A stretch of DNA of 64,000 nt from VXYL01 sp965199945 (GTDB taxonomy: Bacteria > Pseudomonadota > Gammaproteobacteria > Pseudomonadales > Azotimanducaceae), in assembly GCA_965199945.1 (NCBI GenBank), contig OZ241354.1, positions 2,728,001 to 2,792,000 of the forward strand, written 5' to 3'. The notes under the pieces are model-generated. The model searched no databases and was not told the DNA's origin. It saw nothing but the letters and a program-made list of their open reading frames with translations. Shown piece after piece: positions 7,810 to 17,044 of this stretch. Numbering within the stretch: the stretch's first letter is position 1; the number at the start of each line of letters is the position of its first letter. The translations under genes and the position numbers were made by a program.

Positions 7810-9234
7810 ATGTCGAATCCGCACCGCGAACGTCCGGTGGTCGTCTTGGTCGGGCGTCCCAACGTCGGCAAGTCGACGCTCTACAACCGGCTGTGCGGCG
7901 GACGCGATGCGCTGGTGGCGAACTTCCCCGGCCTGACGCGGGATCGCCGCTACGGCAAGGCCTTGTTCGGAAGCCATGCGGCGACATTGGTAGACACGGG
8001 CGGCGTCGCGGAACAGGCGGACGACGACGCGGCGCTGTTCGACGCGGTTGGAGAGCAGGTGGATGCGGCATTGGCGGAAGCGCAGCTCGCGCTCTTGGTC
8101 GCCGATGCCCGGGCGGGCCTGACCAGCGGCGAGGAGCGCATCGCCCGGCGTCTGCGCAAGGCCGGCACGGACGTGGTCGTGGCCGTCAACAAGATCGATG
8201 CCGCAGCGCCCGATGCCGCTGCCGAGTTCGCCGCGCTCGGCTTCGACGCGCTGCCGGTCTCCGCCGCGCATCGGCGCGGACTGGATGCGCTGCGGCGCAC
8301 TTTGGCCACCCGTTTGGACGCCGCCGACGCCCGGCTGCCGCCGACGGAAGACGCGGCGCAGGATGGCGAGAACACGGCGCGGGTGCGGGTGGCCATCGTC
8401 GGTCGCCCCAATGTCGGCAAGTCCACGCTCGTCAATCGGCTGCTTGGCGAGGGGCGGCAGGTCGTGGGCGAACGCCCCGGCACCACCCGCGACGCAATCG
8501 ACGTGCCCTTCGGCGACTATCTGCTGATCGACACCGCCGGCGTGCGCCGCAAAGGCCGGGTCGAGGGGGCGGTGGAGAAGTTCTCGGTGGCGAAGACCCT
8601 CCACGCGCTCGACCGGGCGCAGGTCGCCGTGATGGTGACCGACGCCCGGGAAGGCATCGTCGATCAGGACCTGCACGTCTTGAGCTATGCGGTGGAGGCC
8701 GGCGCCGGCGTGCTGCTGCTCGTCAACAAGTGGGATGCGGCAAGCCGCGACGAGCGCCAGGCGGCGCGCGAGAGCGTGGAACGGCGTCTGGTCTTCGCGC
8801 CGTGGATTCCGGTGCGCTTCGTTTCCGGCCTGCGCGGTACCGGCGTTCAGGAGCTGCTGCCGGCCATCGACGCGATCCATCGCGCCGGCGCCTTCGACGT
8901 GAAGACCGCCGCCTTGAACGACATTCTCGCCGACGCCGTGCGCGACCATCCGCCGCCGGCGGTGCGTTCGCGCCCGGTGAAGCTGCGCTATGCCCACAAG
9001 AGCGGCGACCATCCGCCGGCGATCGTCGTCCACGGCAATCAGACGGACGCGCTGACGCCGGCCTACATCCGCTACTTGGCGGCACGTTTCCGAGATGCGC
9101 TGAAGCTGGTCGGCGTGCCGCTGAAGATCGAGACGCGCACCACGGACAATCCCTTCGCCGGGCGCCGCAACACGCTCAGCCGCCGTCAGCGCAAAAGCCG
9201 CGAACGCCTCATTCGCCACCGCCGAGGGCGTTGA
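7810..9234 (+). CDS. der: Ribosome-assembly GTPase Der (EngA)
   Basis: Tandem-GTPase factor needed for 50S ribosome maturation. Two G domains are visible, each with the P-loop GRPNVGKST (near residues 14 and 198), each with an NKxD motif (VNKID, VNKWD), followed by a C-terminal KH-like domain ending in a basic tail (RRQRKSRERL). 474 residues is normal. The ATG at 7810 is chosen because it starts just before the first P-loop; upstream codons of the open frame are not conserved in type. The last 26 bases overlap the 3' end of the convergent peptidase gene. Confidence 0.96.
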   Translation: MSNPHRERPVVVLVGRPNVGKSTLYNRLCGGRDALVANFPGLTRDRRYGKALFGSHAATLVDTGGVAEQADDDAALFDAVGEQVDAALAEAQLALLVADARAGLTSGEERIARRLRKAGTDVVVAVNKIDAAAPDAAAEFAALGFDALPVSAAHRRGLDALRRTLATRLDAADARLPPTEDAAQDGENTARVRVAIVGRPNVGKSTLVNRLLGEGRQVVGERPGTTRDAIDVPFGDYLLIDTAGVRRKGRVEGAVEKFSVAKTLHALDRAQVAVMVTDAREGIVDQDLHVLSYAVEAGAGVLLLVNKWDAASRDERQAARESVERRLVFAPWIPVRFVSGLRGTGVQELLPAIDAIHRAGAFDVKTAALNDILADAVRDHPPPAVRSRPVKLRYAHKSGDHPPAIVVHGNQTDALTPAYIRYLAARFRDALKLVGVPLKIETRTTDNPFAGRRNTLSRRQRKSRERLIRHRRGR

Positions 9235-9991
9235 GCGCGGCCATGGCGCGGCGCGGGTCGACGCGCACGCCGGACAGACTCACCGACCAGTGCAGGTGCG
9301 GGCCGGTGGCGCGGCCAGTGGCGCCGATGGCGGCAAGCACCGCGCCGCGCTCGACCTCTTCGCCTTCGGCGACGTCGATCCGGTGCAGATGGCAGTACAT
9401 GGTGACCAGCCCGCCGCCGTGGTCGAGCAGCAGCGTCTTGCCGTTGAAGAAGTAGTCGCCCACCGCGGCGACCGTGCCCGGCGCCGGCGCGACCACCGGC
9501 GTGCCGGTGGCGGCGGCGATGTCGAGCCCCGAGTGCCTTGCCCGGGGCTGGCCGTTGAGAATGCGCCGAAAGCCGAATTCGCCGGAAATGCGTCCCCGGG
9601 CCGGCTGCATGAACGGCAGCAGGCCTTCTCTCGGCGCGGTTCGCAGTCCATACGCGGCGTCCTGGATCGCCCGCTCGCGTCGGTGCCGTTCGAGGTCCGC
9701 CGGCTCGGGGTTGACCATGCGCCGATTGGCGATGGTCAGCCGCTCCTCGGGGAAGTCGCGGGAGACGACGGTGAAGGCAAGCGACTGCTCGCCCGAGGAC
9801 GTGCGCACCACGACCTCGCGCTCGCCGGGGGCGGCATCCGCCGGCACGCCGACGACGGCGTGGCCGGCGACGACCAACGTCGGCTCGCCGTCGTAGCGCG
9901 CTTCCTGGGCGTCGTCCGGCAAGGGCAGCGCGAGCACGCCGCCGGCGTCCACCGTCGCCGCCGCGGCCAAGGCGAGAAAGAGGCTCGTCAT
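9209..9991 (-). CDS. M23-family metallopeptidase (LytM-type)
   Basis: Probable periplasmic peptidoglycan endopeptidase or an activator of amidases. A short N-terminal hydrophobic segment suggests export. The C-terminal half is an M23 domain: GEFGFRRILNGQPRARHSGLD carries the first zinc ligands (H and D) and HLHWSV the last histidine; both metal-binding elements are intact. 260 residues. The ATG overlaps the xseA stop by four bases (ATGA), so the two are one transcription unit. The 3' end overlaps der by 26 bases on the other strand. Confidence 0.85.
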   Translation of the reverse strand: MTSLFLALAAAATVDAGGVLALPLPDDAQEARYDGEPTLVVAGHAVVGVPADAAPGEREVVVRTSSGEQSLAFTVVSRDFPEERLTIANRRMVNPEPADLERHRRERAIQDAAYGLRTAPREGLLPFMQPARGRISGEFGFRRILNGQPRARHSGLDIAAATGTPVVAPAPGTVAAVGDYFFNGKTLLLDHGGGLVTMYCHLHRIDVAEGEEVERGAVLAAIGATGRATGPHLHWSVSLSGVRVDPRRAMAALNALGGGE

Positions 9992-11367
9992 GGATCCACC
10001 GTCGCCTGCAGGCTGCCATCCGAGAAGTGCGCGACGATGGTCTCGCCGGGCGTGGCGTCCGTGGCAGAGACCACCGGCCGTCCCCAGCGGCTGTCGTCCG
10101 GTTTGGCAACGATGGCGTAGCCGCGCTGCAACGTCTCGAGGGGACTGACCGCGTGCAAGGCCCGCGCTGATTCGGAGAGCCTCGCCTTGGCGCGTTCGGC
10201 ATTGGCGAGCACAGCTTGGCCGAGCCGGGCGCGCGCTGCCGCGAGGCGGTGCTGCGCCGGTTCGAGGCGCTGCGCCGGGCCGGCCCGCACGAGCAGCCTG
10301 CCTTGCTGGGCAAGGGCCGTTCGGGCGCTTCCCACGGCGGTACGCATCGCGGCTCGCAACCGCTGCGCCAGCTCGTCGGTGCGCAGCAAGCGCTGTTCCA
10401 ACGTTCGGCCAGGGTGGACGAGACGGGCCCTCGCCGCGCCCAGCAGCCGTTCTTGAACGCGCAGATGGGCGAGCGCATGGGAGGTCATGGAGGCATGGAC
10501 GCGGCGCAGTCGGGCAAGCAGTTCCATGCCGTCGGGCGTGGCGAGCTCGGCTGCCGCGGATGGCGTGGCGGCGCGTTGGTCCGCCACCAGATCGGCAATG
10601 GTGACGTCCGTTTCGTGGCCGACGGCGGAAACGACCGGAATCGACATGGCGGCGATGCGCCGGGCCACGGATTCCAGATTGAAAGCAGCCAAGTCTTCGA
10701 GCGACCCGCCGCCGCGGGCGACGATGACGACCTCCGGGCGATGGCGCATCCTCTCGGCGCGGTTCAGCGCGCCGATGAGCTGCCCTTCGGCCTCGAAACC
10801 CTGCACGGCGACGTAGAAGCAGGTGACGCGCACGCAGGGAAAGCGCCGCTGCATCACCGCAAGCACGTCGCGCAAGGCCGCGCTGTCGCGGGAACTGATC
10901 ACCGCCACGTGGCGGGGAAACGCCGGCAGCGGGCGTTTGCGCTGCGGCGCGAACAGGCCCTCGGCGGCGAGCATGCTCTTCAGTTGCTCGAAGGCCGCCC
11001 GCAGCGCGCCTTCTCCGGCTGGCTCGACGTGGTCGACGATGGCTTGGAAGTCGCCCCGCGCCTCGAAGATGGAGAGCCGGCCCCGCAGCACCACCGACAT
11101 GCCGTCGGCCGGCGCGAAGCGGACGAAGCGGTTTCTGTTCGCGAACATCACGCAGCGCAGCTGCGCGCGATCGTCCTTCAGGCTGAAGTACCAGTGGCCG
11201 GAGGCGTAGCGGCGGAAGTTCGACACCTCGCCGCCGATCCAGACGAGGCGAAAGCGCTCCTCCACCAGAAGCCGCGCCGCGGCGGCGACTTGGCTGACGC
11301 TGCGCACCCGATCGGCGGGCAGCGCCCCAAGCTGGCGCTGCGCGTTGGGCTGGGGCCGAGGCCGCAT
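9988..11367 (-). CDS. xseA: Exodeoxyribonuclease VII large subunit
   Basis: Large subunit of the single-strand exonuclease that turns ssDNA into acid-soluble oligonucleotides; it needs the small subunit XseB, not found here. The N-terminal OB-fold (WIGGEVSNFRRYASGHWYF, LKDDRAQLRCVMF) is followed by the catalytic domain with VISSRDSAALRDVL, VIVARGGGSLEDL and SAVGHETDVTIADL, then the long coiled-coil C-terminal region. 459 residues, normal length. Co-transcribed with the downstream M23 peptidase. Confidence 0.95.
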   Translation of the reverse strand: MRPRPQPNAQRQLGALPADRVRSVSQVAAAARLLVEERFRLVWIGGEVSNFRRYASGHWYFSLKDDRAQLRCVMFANRNRFVRFAPADGMSVVLRGRLSIFEARGDFQAIVDHVEPAGEGALRAAFEQLKSMLAAEGLFAPQRKRPLPAFPRHVAVISSRDSAALRDVLAVMQRRFPCVRVTCFYVAVQGFEAEGQLIGALNRAERMRHRPEVVIVARGGGSLEDLAAFNLESVARRIAAMSIPVVSAVGHETDVTIADLVADQRAATPSAAAELATPDGMELLARLRRVHASMTSHALAHLRVQERLLGAARARLVHPGRTLEQRLLRTDELAQRLRAAMRTAVGSARTALAQQGRLLVRAGPAQRLEPAQHRLAAARARLGQAVLANAERAKARLSESARALHAVSPLETLQRGYAIVAKPDDSRWGRPVVSATDATPGETIVAHFSDGSLQATVDP

Positions 11368-11383
11368 GGCCGACGGGTGCGCC

Positions 11384-11421
11384 TAGACGCGGCTACTCGC
11401 AGTAGACGCGGCTACTCGTAG
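11384..11421. repeat. 19-bp tandem direct repeat at the 3' end of pal
   Basis: Two adjacent 19-bp copies, 11384-11402 and 11403-11421, differ at one base (tagacgcggctactcgYag). The second copy contains the pal stop codon and last codons; the first lies in the gap before xseA. It looks like a local duplication that left pal intact. Confidence 0.7.
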
Positions 11422-11933
11422 TAGATGATGACCGCGCGGCGATTGCTGGCCCAGGCGTCTTCGCCGCTGCCGGGCACGGCCGGGCGCGATTCGCCGTAGG
11501 TCTTCGTCTCCATGCGTCCTTCGGCAACGCCCCTGCCGCTCAGCATCTCGAACACCGCTTGGGCGCGTTTCATGCCGAGGCCCTCGTTGTACTGCTCCGG
11601 CCCGCGCTCGTCGGCATGGCCTTCGATGACGATGGTGCGCTCCGGATAGTCGACGAGGAACCGCGCATGGCGCTCGAGGAGCGGCACGTCTTCGCTGCGG
11701 ATGGTGGCCTGGTCGAAATCGAAGAAGAAGACCTTCGACGCCGGCGGCTCCGGCGGAGGCGGCGGGGGAGGCGGTGGCGGCGGCTCGGGCGCTGGCGCGA
11801 CTTCGGGCGCCGGCTCTTCGCAGGGCTCGATGCCGCAAGGCGAGAGCATCCCGCAAGCGCAGCCCGTCAACGTCGCGGTTCCGAGTACGGCCGCGAGAAG
11901 CCTCACGGGCCGACCGAACTGCTTGCGTTCCAT
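11412..11933 (-). CDS. pal: Peptidoglycan-associated OmpA-domain lipoprotein (Pal-like)
   Basis: Outer-membrane lipoprotein that binds peptidoglycan through an OmpA-type domain. A signal peptide ends in the lipobox TLTGC; a striking run of about eleven prolines forms the linker; then comes the OmpA domain with FFFDFDQATI, VIEGHADERGPEQYNEGLGMKRA and ASNRRAVIIYYE. 173 residues. The start at 11933 is favoured by GGAGGG six bases upstream, although the frame is open for another 23 codons. tolQRAB and ybgF are not next to it, so it could be an additional Pal paralogue rather than the Tol partner; the sequence resembles true Pal closely. Confidence 0.85.
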   Translation of the reverse strand: MERKQFGRPVRLLAAVLGTATLTGCACGMLSPCGIEPCEEPAPEVAPAPEPPPPPPPPPPPEPPASKVFFFDFDQATIRSEDVPLLERHARFLVDYPERTIVIEGHADERGPEQYNEGLGMKRAQAVFEMLSGRGVAEGRMETKTYGESRPAVPGSGEDAWASNRRAVIIYYE

Positions 11934-11973
11934 CCATCCCTCCAAAGGCGCACGCCTCGGCAACGTCCCGCAA

Positions 11974-12002
11974 AGTATTCCATGCCGCGCCACTGTCGTC
12001 AA
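11974..12002 (-). promoter_or_regulatory. Sigma-70-type promoter for pal
   Basis: Read on the minus strand, TTGACG (12002-11997) and AATACT (11979-11974) are separated by exactly 17 bases, with the pal start 40 bases further on. Confidence 0.55.
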
Positions 12003-12036
12003 AGGCGCCGAATGGTGGTGATCCGTCCAGTTCTAT

Positions 12037-12066
12037 TTGACAAGGCCGAATCTTCCGATGCACACT
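12037..12066 (+). promoter_or_regulatory. Candidate promoter for the mod-res operon
   Basis: A perfect TTGACA at 12037-12042 is followed after 18 bases by a weak -10, CACACT. It lies 53 bases before the mod start and back-to-back with the pal promoter. Confidence 0.3.
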
Positions 12067-12118
12067 GCCGGCATCGGAGGGGCAAGCCGTTGCCCCAACT
12101 CACGCCGCCTGGAGCCGG

Positions 12119-14026
12119 ATGCGCCGAATGAAGCGAGTCACTGCCGAAGATCCAGAGAGCGGGTCTCCCGACTTGGTTGCCGCCAACGTTCGGGAGCTCG
12201 CCCGCCTGTTCCCGGATGCGGTCGCCGAAGGCAAGGTGGATTTCGAGGCCCTGCGCGAGCTGCTCGGCGACGCCGTGGACGACGGCGACGAGAGGTACGG
12301 CTTGGGCTGGCACGGCAAACGGCACGCTCGCCAATTGGCGCTGCGGCGGAGCACCGCCACCTTGCGCCCCTGCCCCGAGGAGAGTGTCGATTGGGATTCG
12401 ACGCGGAACATGATGATCGAGGGCGACAACCTCGAAGTGCTCAAGCTGCTGCAAAGGAGCTACACCAACCAGGTGAAGCTCATCTACATCGACCCGCCGT
12501 ACAACACCGGCAAGGACTTCGTGTACCGGGACAACCACAGGGACGGAATAACGAACTACCTCAAGATCACCGGGCAACTCGACGGCAACGGCGACAAGGT
12601 CTGTTCGAACACCGACGCCTCCGGTCGGTTCCATACGAACTGGTTGAACATGATGTATCCGAGGTTGAAGGCGGCGCGCGTCCTTTTGCGACAGGATGGG
12701 TTTCTATTTATGACGGTTGATGATGTTGAAGTGCATCATCTTCGGCAAATTGCGGACGAAGTATTCGGAGAGGAAAACTTCGTGGCTAACGTGGTTTGGG
12801 AAAAGAAGTATACAAGGTCAAATGACGCACAGTTCTTCTCTGACAACCACGATCATGTACTGATCTTCGCGAGAAACCGATCAGACTCAAATTTGTCACT
12901 ACAAGGTAGGACGGCAGATCAGGAAAAGGCATATAGTAATCCGGACGACCACCCCAAGGGGCCTTGGAAGGCAACGCCGTTGCACGCCAAAAGTGGCGGC
13001 AATTCCAGTCCGTACACGTTCAGGACCGGAGTGACGTGGGCACCCCCTCCGGGAACATACCGACGGTTCTCCGATCAGTCAATGAAGGAGATGGAGGAAG
13101 GAAACGAAATCTGGTTCGGGGCCGACGGTCTAGCAACACCTTCTAGGAAGACATTTCTTTCCGAAGCCAAACCCGGGGTCAGTCCGGTAACGATCTGGCC
13201 CCATAAGGAAGTAGGACACAATCATGAAGCGAATAACGAACTCAAGCTGCTGCTTTCTCAAGGCGTCTTCAGCAACCCTAAACCCACAAGGTTGATCCAG
13301 AGGATGATCGAGCTGGCCGCGGGCAGCCCCGAAGACCCCAGTATAGTGTTGGACTTCTTTGCTGGGTCCGGCACGACAGGACATGCCGTGATGAAGCACA
13401 ATTTCGCAGACGGCGGATGCCGTCGGTATATACTCGTTCAGTTCCCGGAAGCCGTTGATTCTGGTAGCAGAGAGCTGAAGGCAACTACGGCATACCTGAC
13501 TGGCCTGAACAAGCCACTCAACATCGCCGAGATTACGAAGGAGAGGCTGCGGAAGGCGTCGTTGCAGTTTGACTCGTCGATCAGTGCTATGGATACGGGT
13601 TTCCGCGTGTTCAAGCTGGACAGTTCCAACATCAGGGCATGGGAACCGGACAAGAGCGACTTCAAGCAGTCCGTCATCGACTACGTCGACCACATCAAGC
13701 CGGACCGCAGCGAGGACGATCTCTTCTACGAGCTGCTGCTCAAGCTCGGCTACGACCTCTGCGCGCCGATGGAGCAGCGGATAATCGCCGGCAAGCGCGT
13801 CAACGCCGTGGCCGGCGGCGCACTCGTTGCCTGCATGGCGGAGTCGATCAAGACGCAGGAAGTGGACGAACTGACCTTGGGCATCGTCGCGCTGCGCGAC
13901 AAGATGGAGAACACCGAAGACATCATGGTCTTCTTCCGGGACAGCGCCTTCGAGGACGAGATGGCCAAGTCGAACGTGGTAGAGATTCTGCGCCAGTACG
14001 GCATCAAGGACGTGCGGAGCCTGTGA
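12119..14026 (+). CDS. mod: Type III restriction-modification methyltransferase subunit (Mod)
   Basis: Adenine-N6 methyltransferase and DNA-recognition subunit of a type III system. The beta-class order is present: catalytic IDPPYNTGKDF at about residue 124 and the SAM-binding DFFAGSGTTGHAV near residue 410. Between them lies the target-recognition region (roughly 12700-13560), clearly AT-richer than its surroundings, which suggests this part has been exchanged by recombination or recently acquired. 635 residues is normal for Mod. Start may be ATG 12119 or 12128. The stop overlaps the first base of res (TGATG), so translation is coupled. Confidence 0.93.
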   Translation: MRRMKRVTAEDPESGSPDLVAANVRELARLFPDAVAEGKVDFEALRELLGDAVDDGDERYGLGWHGKRHARQLALRRSTATLRPCPEESVDWDSTRNMMIEGDNLEVLKLLQRSYTNQVKLIYIDPPYNTGKDFVYRDNHRDGITNYLKITGQLDGNGDKVCSNTDASGRFHTNWLNMMYPRLKAARVLLRQDGFLFMTVDDVEVHHLRQIADEVFGEENFVANVVWEKKYTRSNDAQFFSDNHDHVLIFARNRSDSNLSLQGRTADQEKAYSNPDDHPKGPWKATPLHAKSGGNSSPYTFRTGVTWAPPPGTYRRFSDQSMKEMEEGNEIWFGADGLATPSRKTFLSEAKPGVSPVTIWPHKEVGHNHEANNELKLLLSQGVFSNPKPTRLIQRMIELAAGSPEDPSIVLDFFAGSGTTGHAVMKHNFADGGCRRYILVQFPEAVDSGSRELKATTAYLTGLNKPLNIAEITKERLRKASLQFDSSISAMDTGFRVFKLDSSNIRAWEPDKSDFKQSVIDYVDHIKPDRSEDDLFYELLLKLGYDLCAPMEQRIIAGKRVNAVAGGALVACMAESIKTQEVDELTLGIVALRDKMENTEDIMVFFRDSAFEDEMAKSNVVEILRQYGIKDVRSL

Positions 14027-16989
14027 TGAAGCTGCGCTTCGAGCCGGACTTGGACTTCCAGCAAGACGCCATCGGCGCCGTCTGCGATCTCTTCCAAGGC
14101 CAGGAGGTGTCGCGGGCCCAGTTTTCCGTATCCGCAAGCCTCGCCGACCAGCTGCCTGGGCTTCAGGAAGGCGAACTCGGGGTCGGCAACCGGCTTCAAT
14201 TGGACAAAGAAGCCTTGCTGGCCAATCTCCAGCAGGTGCAGTTGCGCAATGGGCTGGCGCCGACGGAGGCATTGGATTCCCGCGACTTCACGGTGGAAAT
14301 GGAGACCGGCACGGGCAAGACCTACGTCTATCTGCGCACCGTCTTCGAGCTCAACCAACGTTACGGATTCACGAAGTTCATCGTCGTGGTGCCGTCGGTG
14401 GCCATCAAGGAGGGCGTCAGCAAGTCCTTGCAGATCATCGGCCCGCACCTGCGGGCGCTGTACTCGGGCGTGCCCTTCGAGCACTTCGTGTACGACTCGA
14501 AAAAGCTCGGACAGGTGCGGAACTTCGCCACCAGTCCGCAAGTGCAGGTGATGGTGGTCACGGTGGGCGCCATCAACAAGCGCGACGTCAACAACATCTA
14601 CCAGCCGAACGAAAAGACCGGCGGCGAAAAGCCCATCGATCTGGTGCGGGCCACGAATCCCGTGCTCATCGTCGACGAGCCGCAGAGCGTGGACGGTGGC
14701 CTGAAAGGCCAGGGGCGGCAGGCGCTCGAGCGGATGAATCCGCTCTGCACGCTGCGCTACTCCGCCACCCACGCGGACAAGCACCACATGGTCTACCGGC
14801 TGAACGCGGTGGACGCCTACGAGCGCAAGCTGGTGAAGCAGATCGAAGTGGCCGCCGGCGTCGTCGCGGACGACCATAACCGGCCTTACGTCCGCCTCGT
14901 GGCGACGCGCCGGCGGAAGGGCGTCATCTGGGCCGAAGTGGAGGTGGACGTGGCAACCCCCGCTGGCGGCGTGCGGCGGCGCATCCTCCAGCTGACCGAT
15001 GGCACCGATCTGGAGAGCAGGACGCGCCGCGAGGTGTACCGCGGCTACCGCATGGGCGAGATCCGCGTCGAGAAGGGCAACGAATATCTGGAGTTGCGGC
15101 TGCCGGATGGCTGGCAATGGATGCGCCTCGGCGACATTCACGGCGGCGTGGCCCCCGTCGCCGTTCACCGGGAGATGATGCGCAAGACCATCCGCGAGCA
15201 TCTGGACAAGCAACTGCGGCTGCGCGCCCAGGGCATCAAGGTGCTGACGCTGTTCTTCATCGACAAGGTGGCGCACTACCGGCGCTACGACGCCGACGGC
15301 AACCCCGTCAAAGGCGAGTACGCCCGCATCTTCGAGGAGGAATACGGTCGGGCGGCGAGTCGCCCGGAGTATGCATCGCTGTTCGCTGGCGTGGATGTGC
15401 AGGAGGCGGCGGCAGAGTGCCATGAAGGCTACTTCTCCATAGACCGCAAGGGCGGTTGGATCGATACCGCCGAAAACAACCAAACCAACCGCGACAACGC
15501 CGAGCGCGCCTACCAGCTCATCATGCGCGACAAGGAGCGGCTGCTGAGCTTTGACGAGCCTTTGCAATTCATCTTTTCGCATTCAGCGCTGCGTGAAGGC
15601 TGGGACAACCCCAATGTGTTCCAGATATGCGCTCTGCGCGACATCTCCACGGAGCGCGAACGCCGGCAGACCATCGGCCGCGGTCTGCGCCTCTGCGTCA
15701 ATCAAGCCGGCGAGCGGCAGCGGGGATTCGAGGTGAACACCTTGACGGTCGTCGCCCGCGAGAGCTACGAGGAGTTCGCCGAGAACCTGCAGCGGGAAAT
15801 CGAGGAAGACACCGGCATCGTGTTCGGCCTGGTCGAGCGGCACTCGTTCGCAGCCATCGTCCTCGAAGGCGAAGACGGACAAGCCGCGCATCTCGGCGTC
15901 GAGCAGTCGCAGCGGCTCTGGGAACATCTCATCGAACAGGGCTACCTGAACAGCAGAGGGCAGGCCCAGGATGCGCTGCAGGAAGCGCTGGACGGCGATG
16001 GCGTGGTTCTGCCGAGCGAACTCGAATCGCTGCGCGACGCGGTGACGCAACAGCTGCGCCGACTCACCGCCCGCATCCAGATCAAGCGCGCCGACGAGCG
16101 CCGCCCGGTGAAGCCTCGGGAGGCAGTGTTGGAAAGCGCGGAGTTCCAGGCGCTGTGGCAGCGCATCAAGCACAAGACGACCTTCCGCGTTCGCTTCGAC
16201 AACGAGAAGATGCTCAAGGACTGCGCGAAAGCGCTTGCCGACGCGCCGCCGCTGCCGCGTCCGCGCTTGCTGTGGCAGCGAGTCGGGCTCTCTTTGGGGC
16301 CCGGCGGCGTCGGAAAGAGCGAGGTCCGCGATTCCGGCGCCACGTACGTCACCGACGCTGGCCTGGAGCTGCCTGACATATTGGCTGAACTGCAGAACCG
16401 CACCGGTCTGACGCGCCGCGGCATTGCGCGCATCCTCGTCGACAGCGATCGCCTAGACGACTTCGCCGACAATCCCACCAAGTTCATCGAGTTGGCCGCC
16501 GAGTTGATCAACCGCCGCAAGCGCCTGGCGCTGGTGGATGGCGTCAAGTACCAGCGGCTGGGCGACGAGCACTACTTCGCACAGGAACTGTTCCGCGAGG
16601 AAGAGCTGATCGGCTATCTCAAGAACACGATGGCCGCACGGAAGTCCGTCTACGACCATGTGGTGTACGACTCGAACAACGAAGCAGCTTTCGCGGAATC
16701 GTTGGAGCAGTTCACGGCCGTCAAGGTATACGCCAAGCTGCCGCGCTGGTTTCAAGTGCCAACGCCGCTCGGCCCCTACAACCCCGACTGGGCCGTGCTG
16801 ATCGAAGACGACGAAGGCGAGCGGCTGTATCTGGTTGTCGAAACCAAGGGCAGTGCCTTTCTGGACGATCTGCGCCACGCCGAGCGGGCCAAGGTGGAGT
16901 GCGGCAAGGCGCACTTCGCGGCGCTCGAGGTCGGCGAATCCCCAGCCCGCTATCGGGTCGTACACAAGGCGGAAGAACTGCTTGCCTAG
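14026..16989 (+). CDS. res: Type III restriction endonuclease subunit (Res)
   Basis: ATP-dependent helicase-nuclease that cleaves unmodified DNA together with Mod. The N-terminal SF2 helicase has Walker A TGTGKT near residues 93-98, motif II as DEPQ near residue 217, motif III as SATH, and motif VI as QTIGRGLRLC. The C-terminus has a PD-(D/E)xK nuclease core: PDW near residue 920 followed by VVETKG near residue 940. 987 residues, complete and without frameshift, so the system is likely active. The open frame extends upstream through mod, but the coupled ATG at 14026 gives the normal start. Confidence 0.93.
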   Translation: MKLRFEPDLDFQQDAIGAVCDLFQGQEVSRAQFSVSASLADQLPGLQEGELGVGNRLQLDKEALLANLQQVQLRNGLAPTEALDSRDFTVEMETGTGKTYVYLRTVFELNQRYGFTKFIVVVPSVAIKEGVSKSLQIIGPHLRALYSGVPFEHFVYDSKKLGQVRNFATSPQVQVMVVTVGAINKRDVNNIYQPNEKTGGEKPIDLVRATNPVLIVDEPQSVDGGLKGQGRQALERMNPLCTLRYSATHADKHHMVYRLNAVDAYERKLVKQIEVAAGVVADDHNRPYVRLVATRRRKGVIWAEVEVDVATPAGGVRRRILQLTDGTDLESRTRREVYRGYRMGEIRVEKGNEYLELRLPDGWQWMRLGDIHGGVAPVAVHREMMRKTIREHLDKQLRLRAQGIKVLTLFFIDKVAHYRRYDADGNPVKGEYARIFEEEYGRAASRPEYASLFAGVDVQEAAAECHEGYFSIDRKGGWIDTAENNQTNRDNAERAYQLIMRDKERLLSFDEPLQFIFSHSALREGWDNPNVFQICALRDISTERERRQTIGRGLRLCVNQAGERQRGFEVNTLTVVARESYEEFAENLQREIEEDTGIVFGLVERHSFAAIVLEGEDGQAAHLGVEQSQRLWEHLIEQGYLNSRGQAQDALQEALDGDGVVLPSELESLRDAVTQQLRRLTARIQIKRADERRPVKPREAVLESAEFQALWQRIKHKTTFRVRFDNEKMLKDCAKALADAPPLPRPRLLWQRVGLSLGPGGVGKSEVRDSGATYVTDAGLELPDILAELQNRTGLTRRGIARILVDSDRLDDFADNPTKFIELAAELINRRKRLALVDGVKYQRLGDEHYFAQELFREEELIGYLKNTMAARKSVYDHVVYDSNNEAAFAESLEQFTAVKVYAKLPRWFQVPTPLGPYNPDWAVLIEDDEGERLYLVVETKGSAFLDDLRHAERAKVECGKAHFAALEVGESPARYRVVHKAEELLA

Positions 16990-17011
16990 TGCTCCAACCA
17001 GGTTGGAGCAC
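16989..17011. repeat. Perfect 23-bp palindrome after res
   Basis: Two 11-bp arms (GTGCTCCAACC and its complement) surround a single A at 17000. It starts on the last base of the res stop codon and ends 33 bases before mutY. It lacks a T-run, so a rho-independent terminator is unlikely; a protein-binding site or a boundary/transfer scar of the restriction locus are alternatives. Confidence 0.75.
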
Positions 17012-17044
17012 ACCGGTTCGGAAGCGGCCTGAGCGGGCCAGCTT

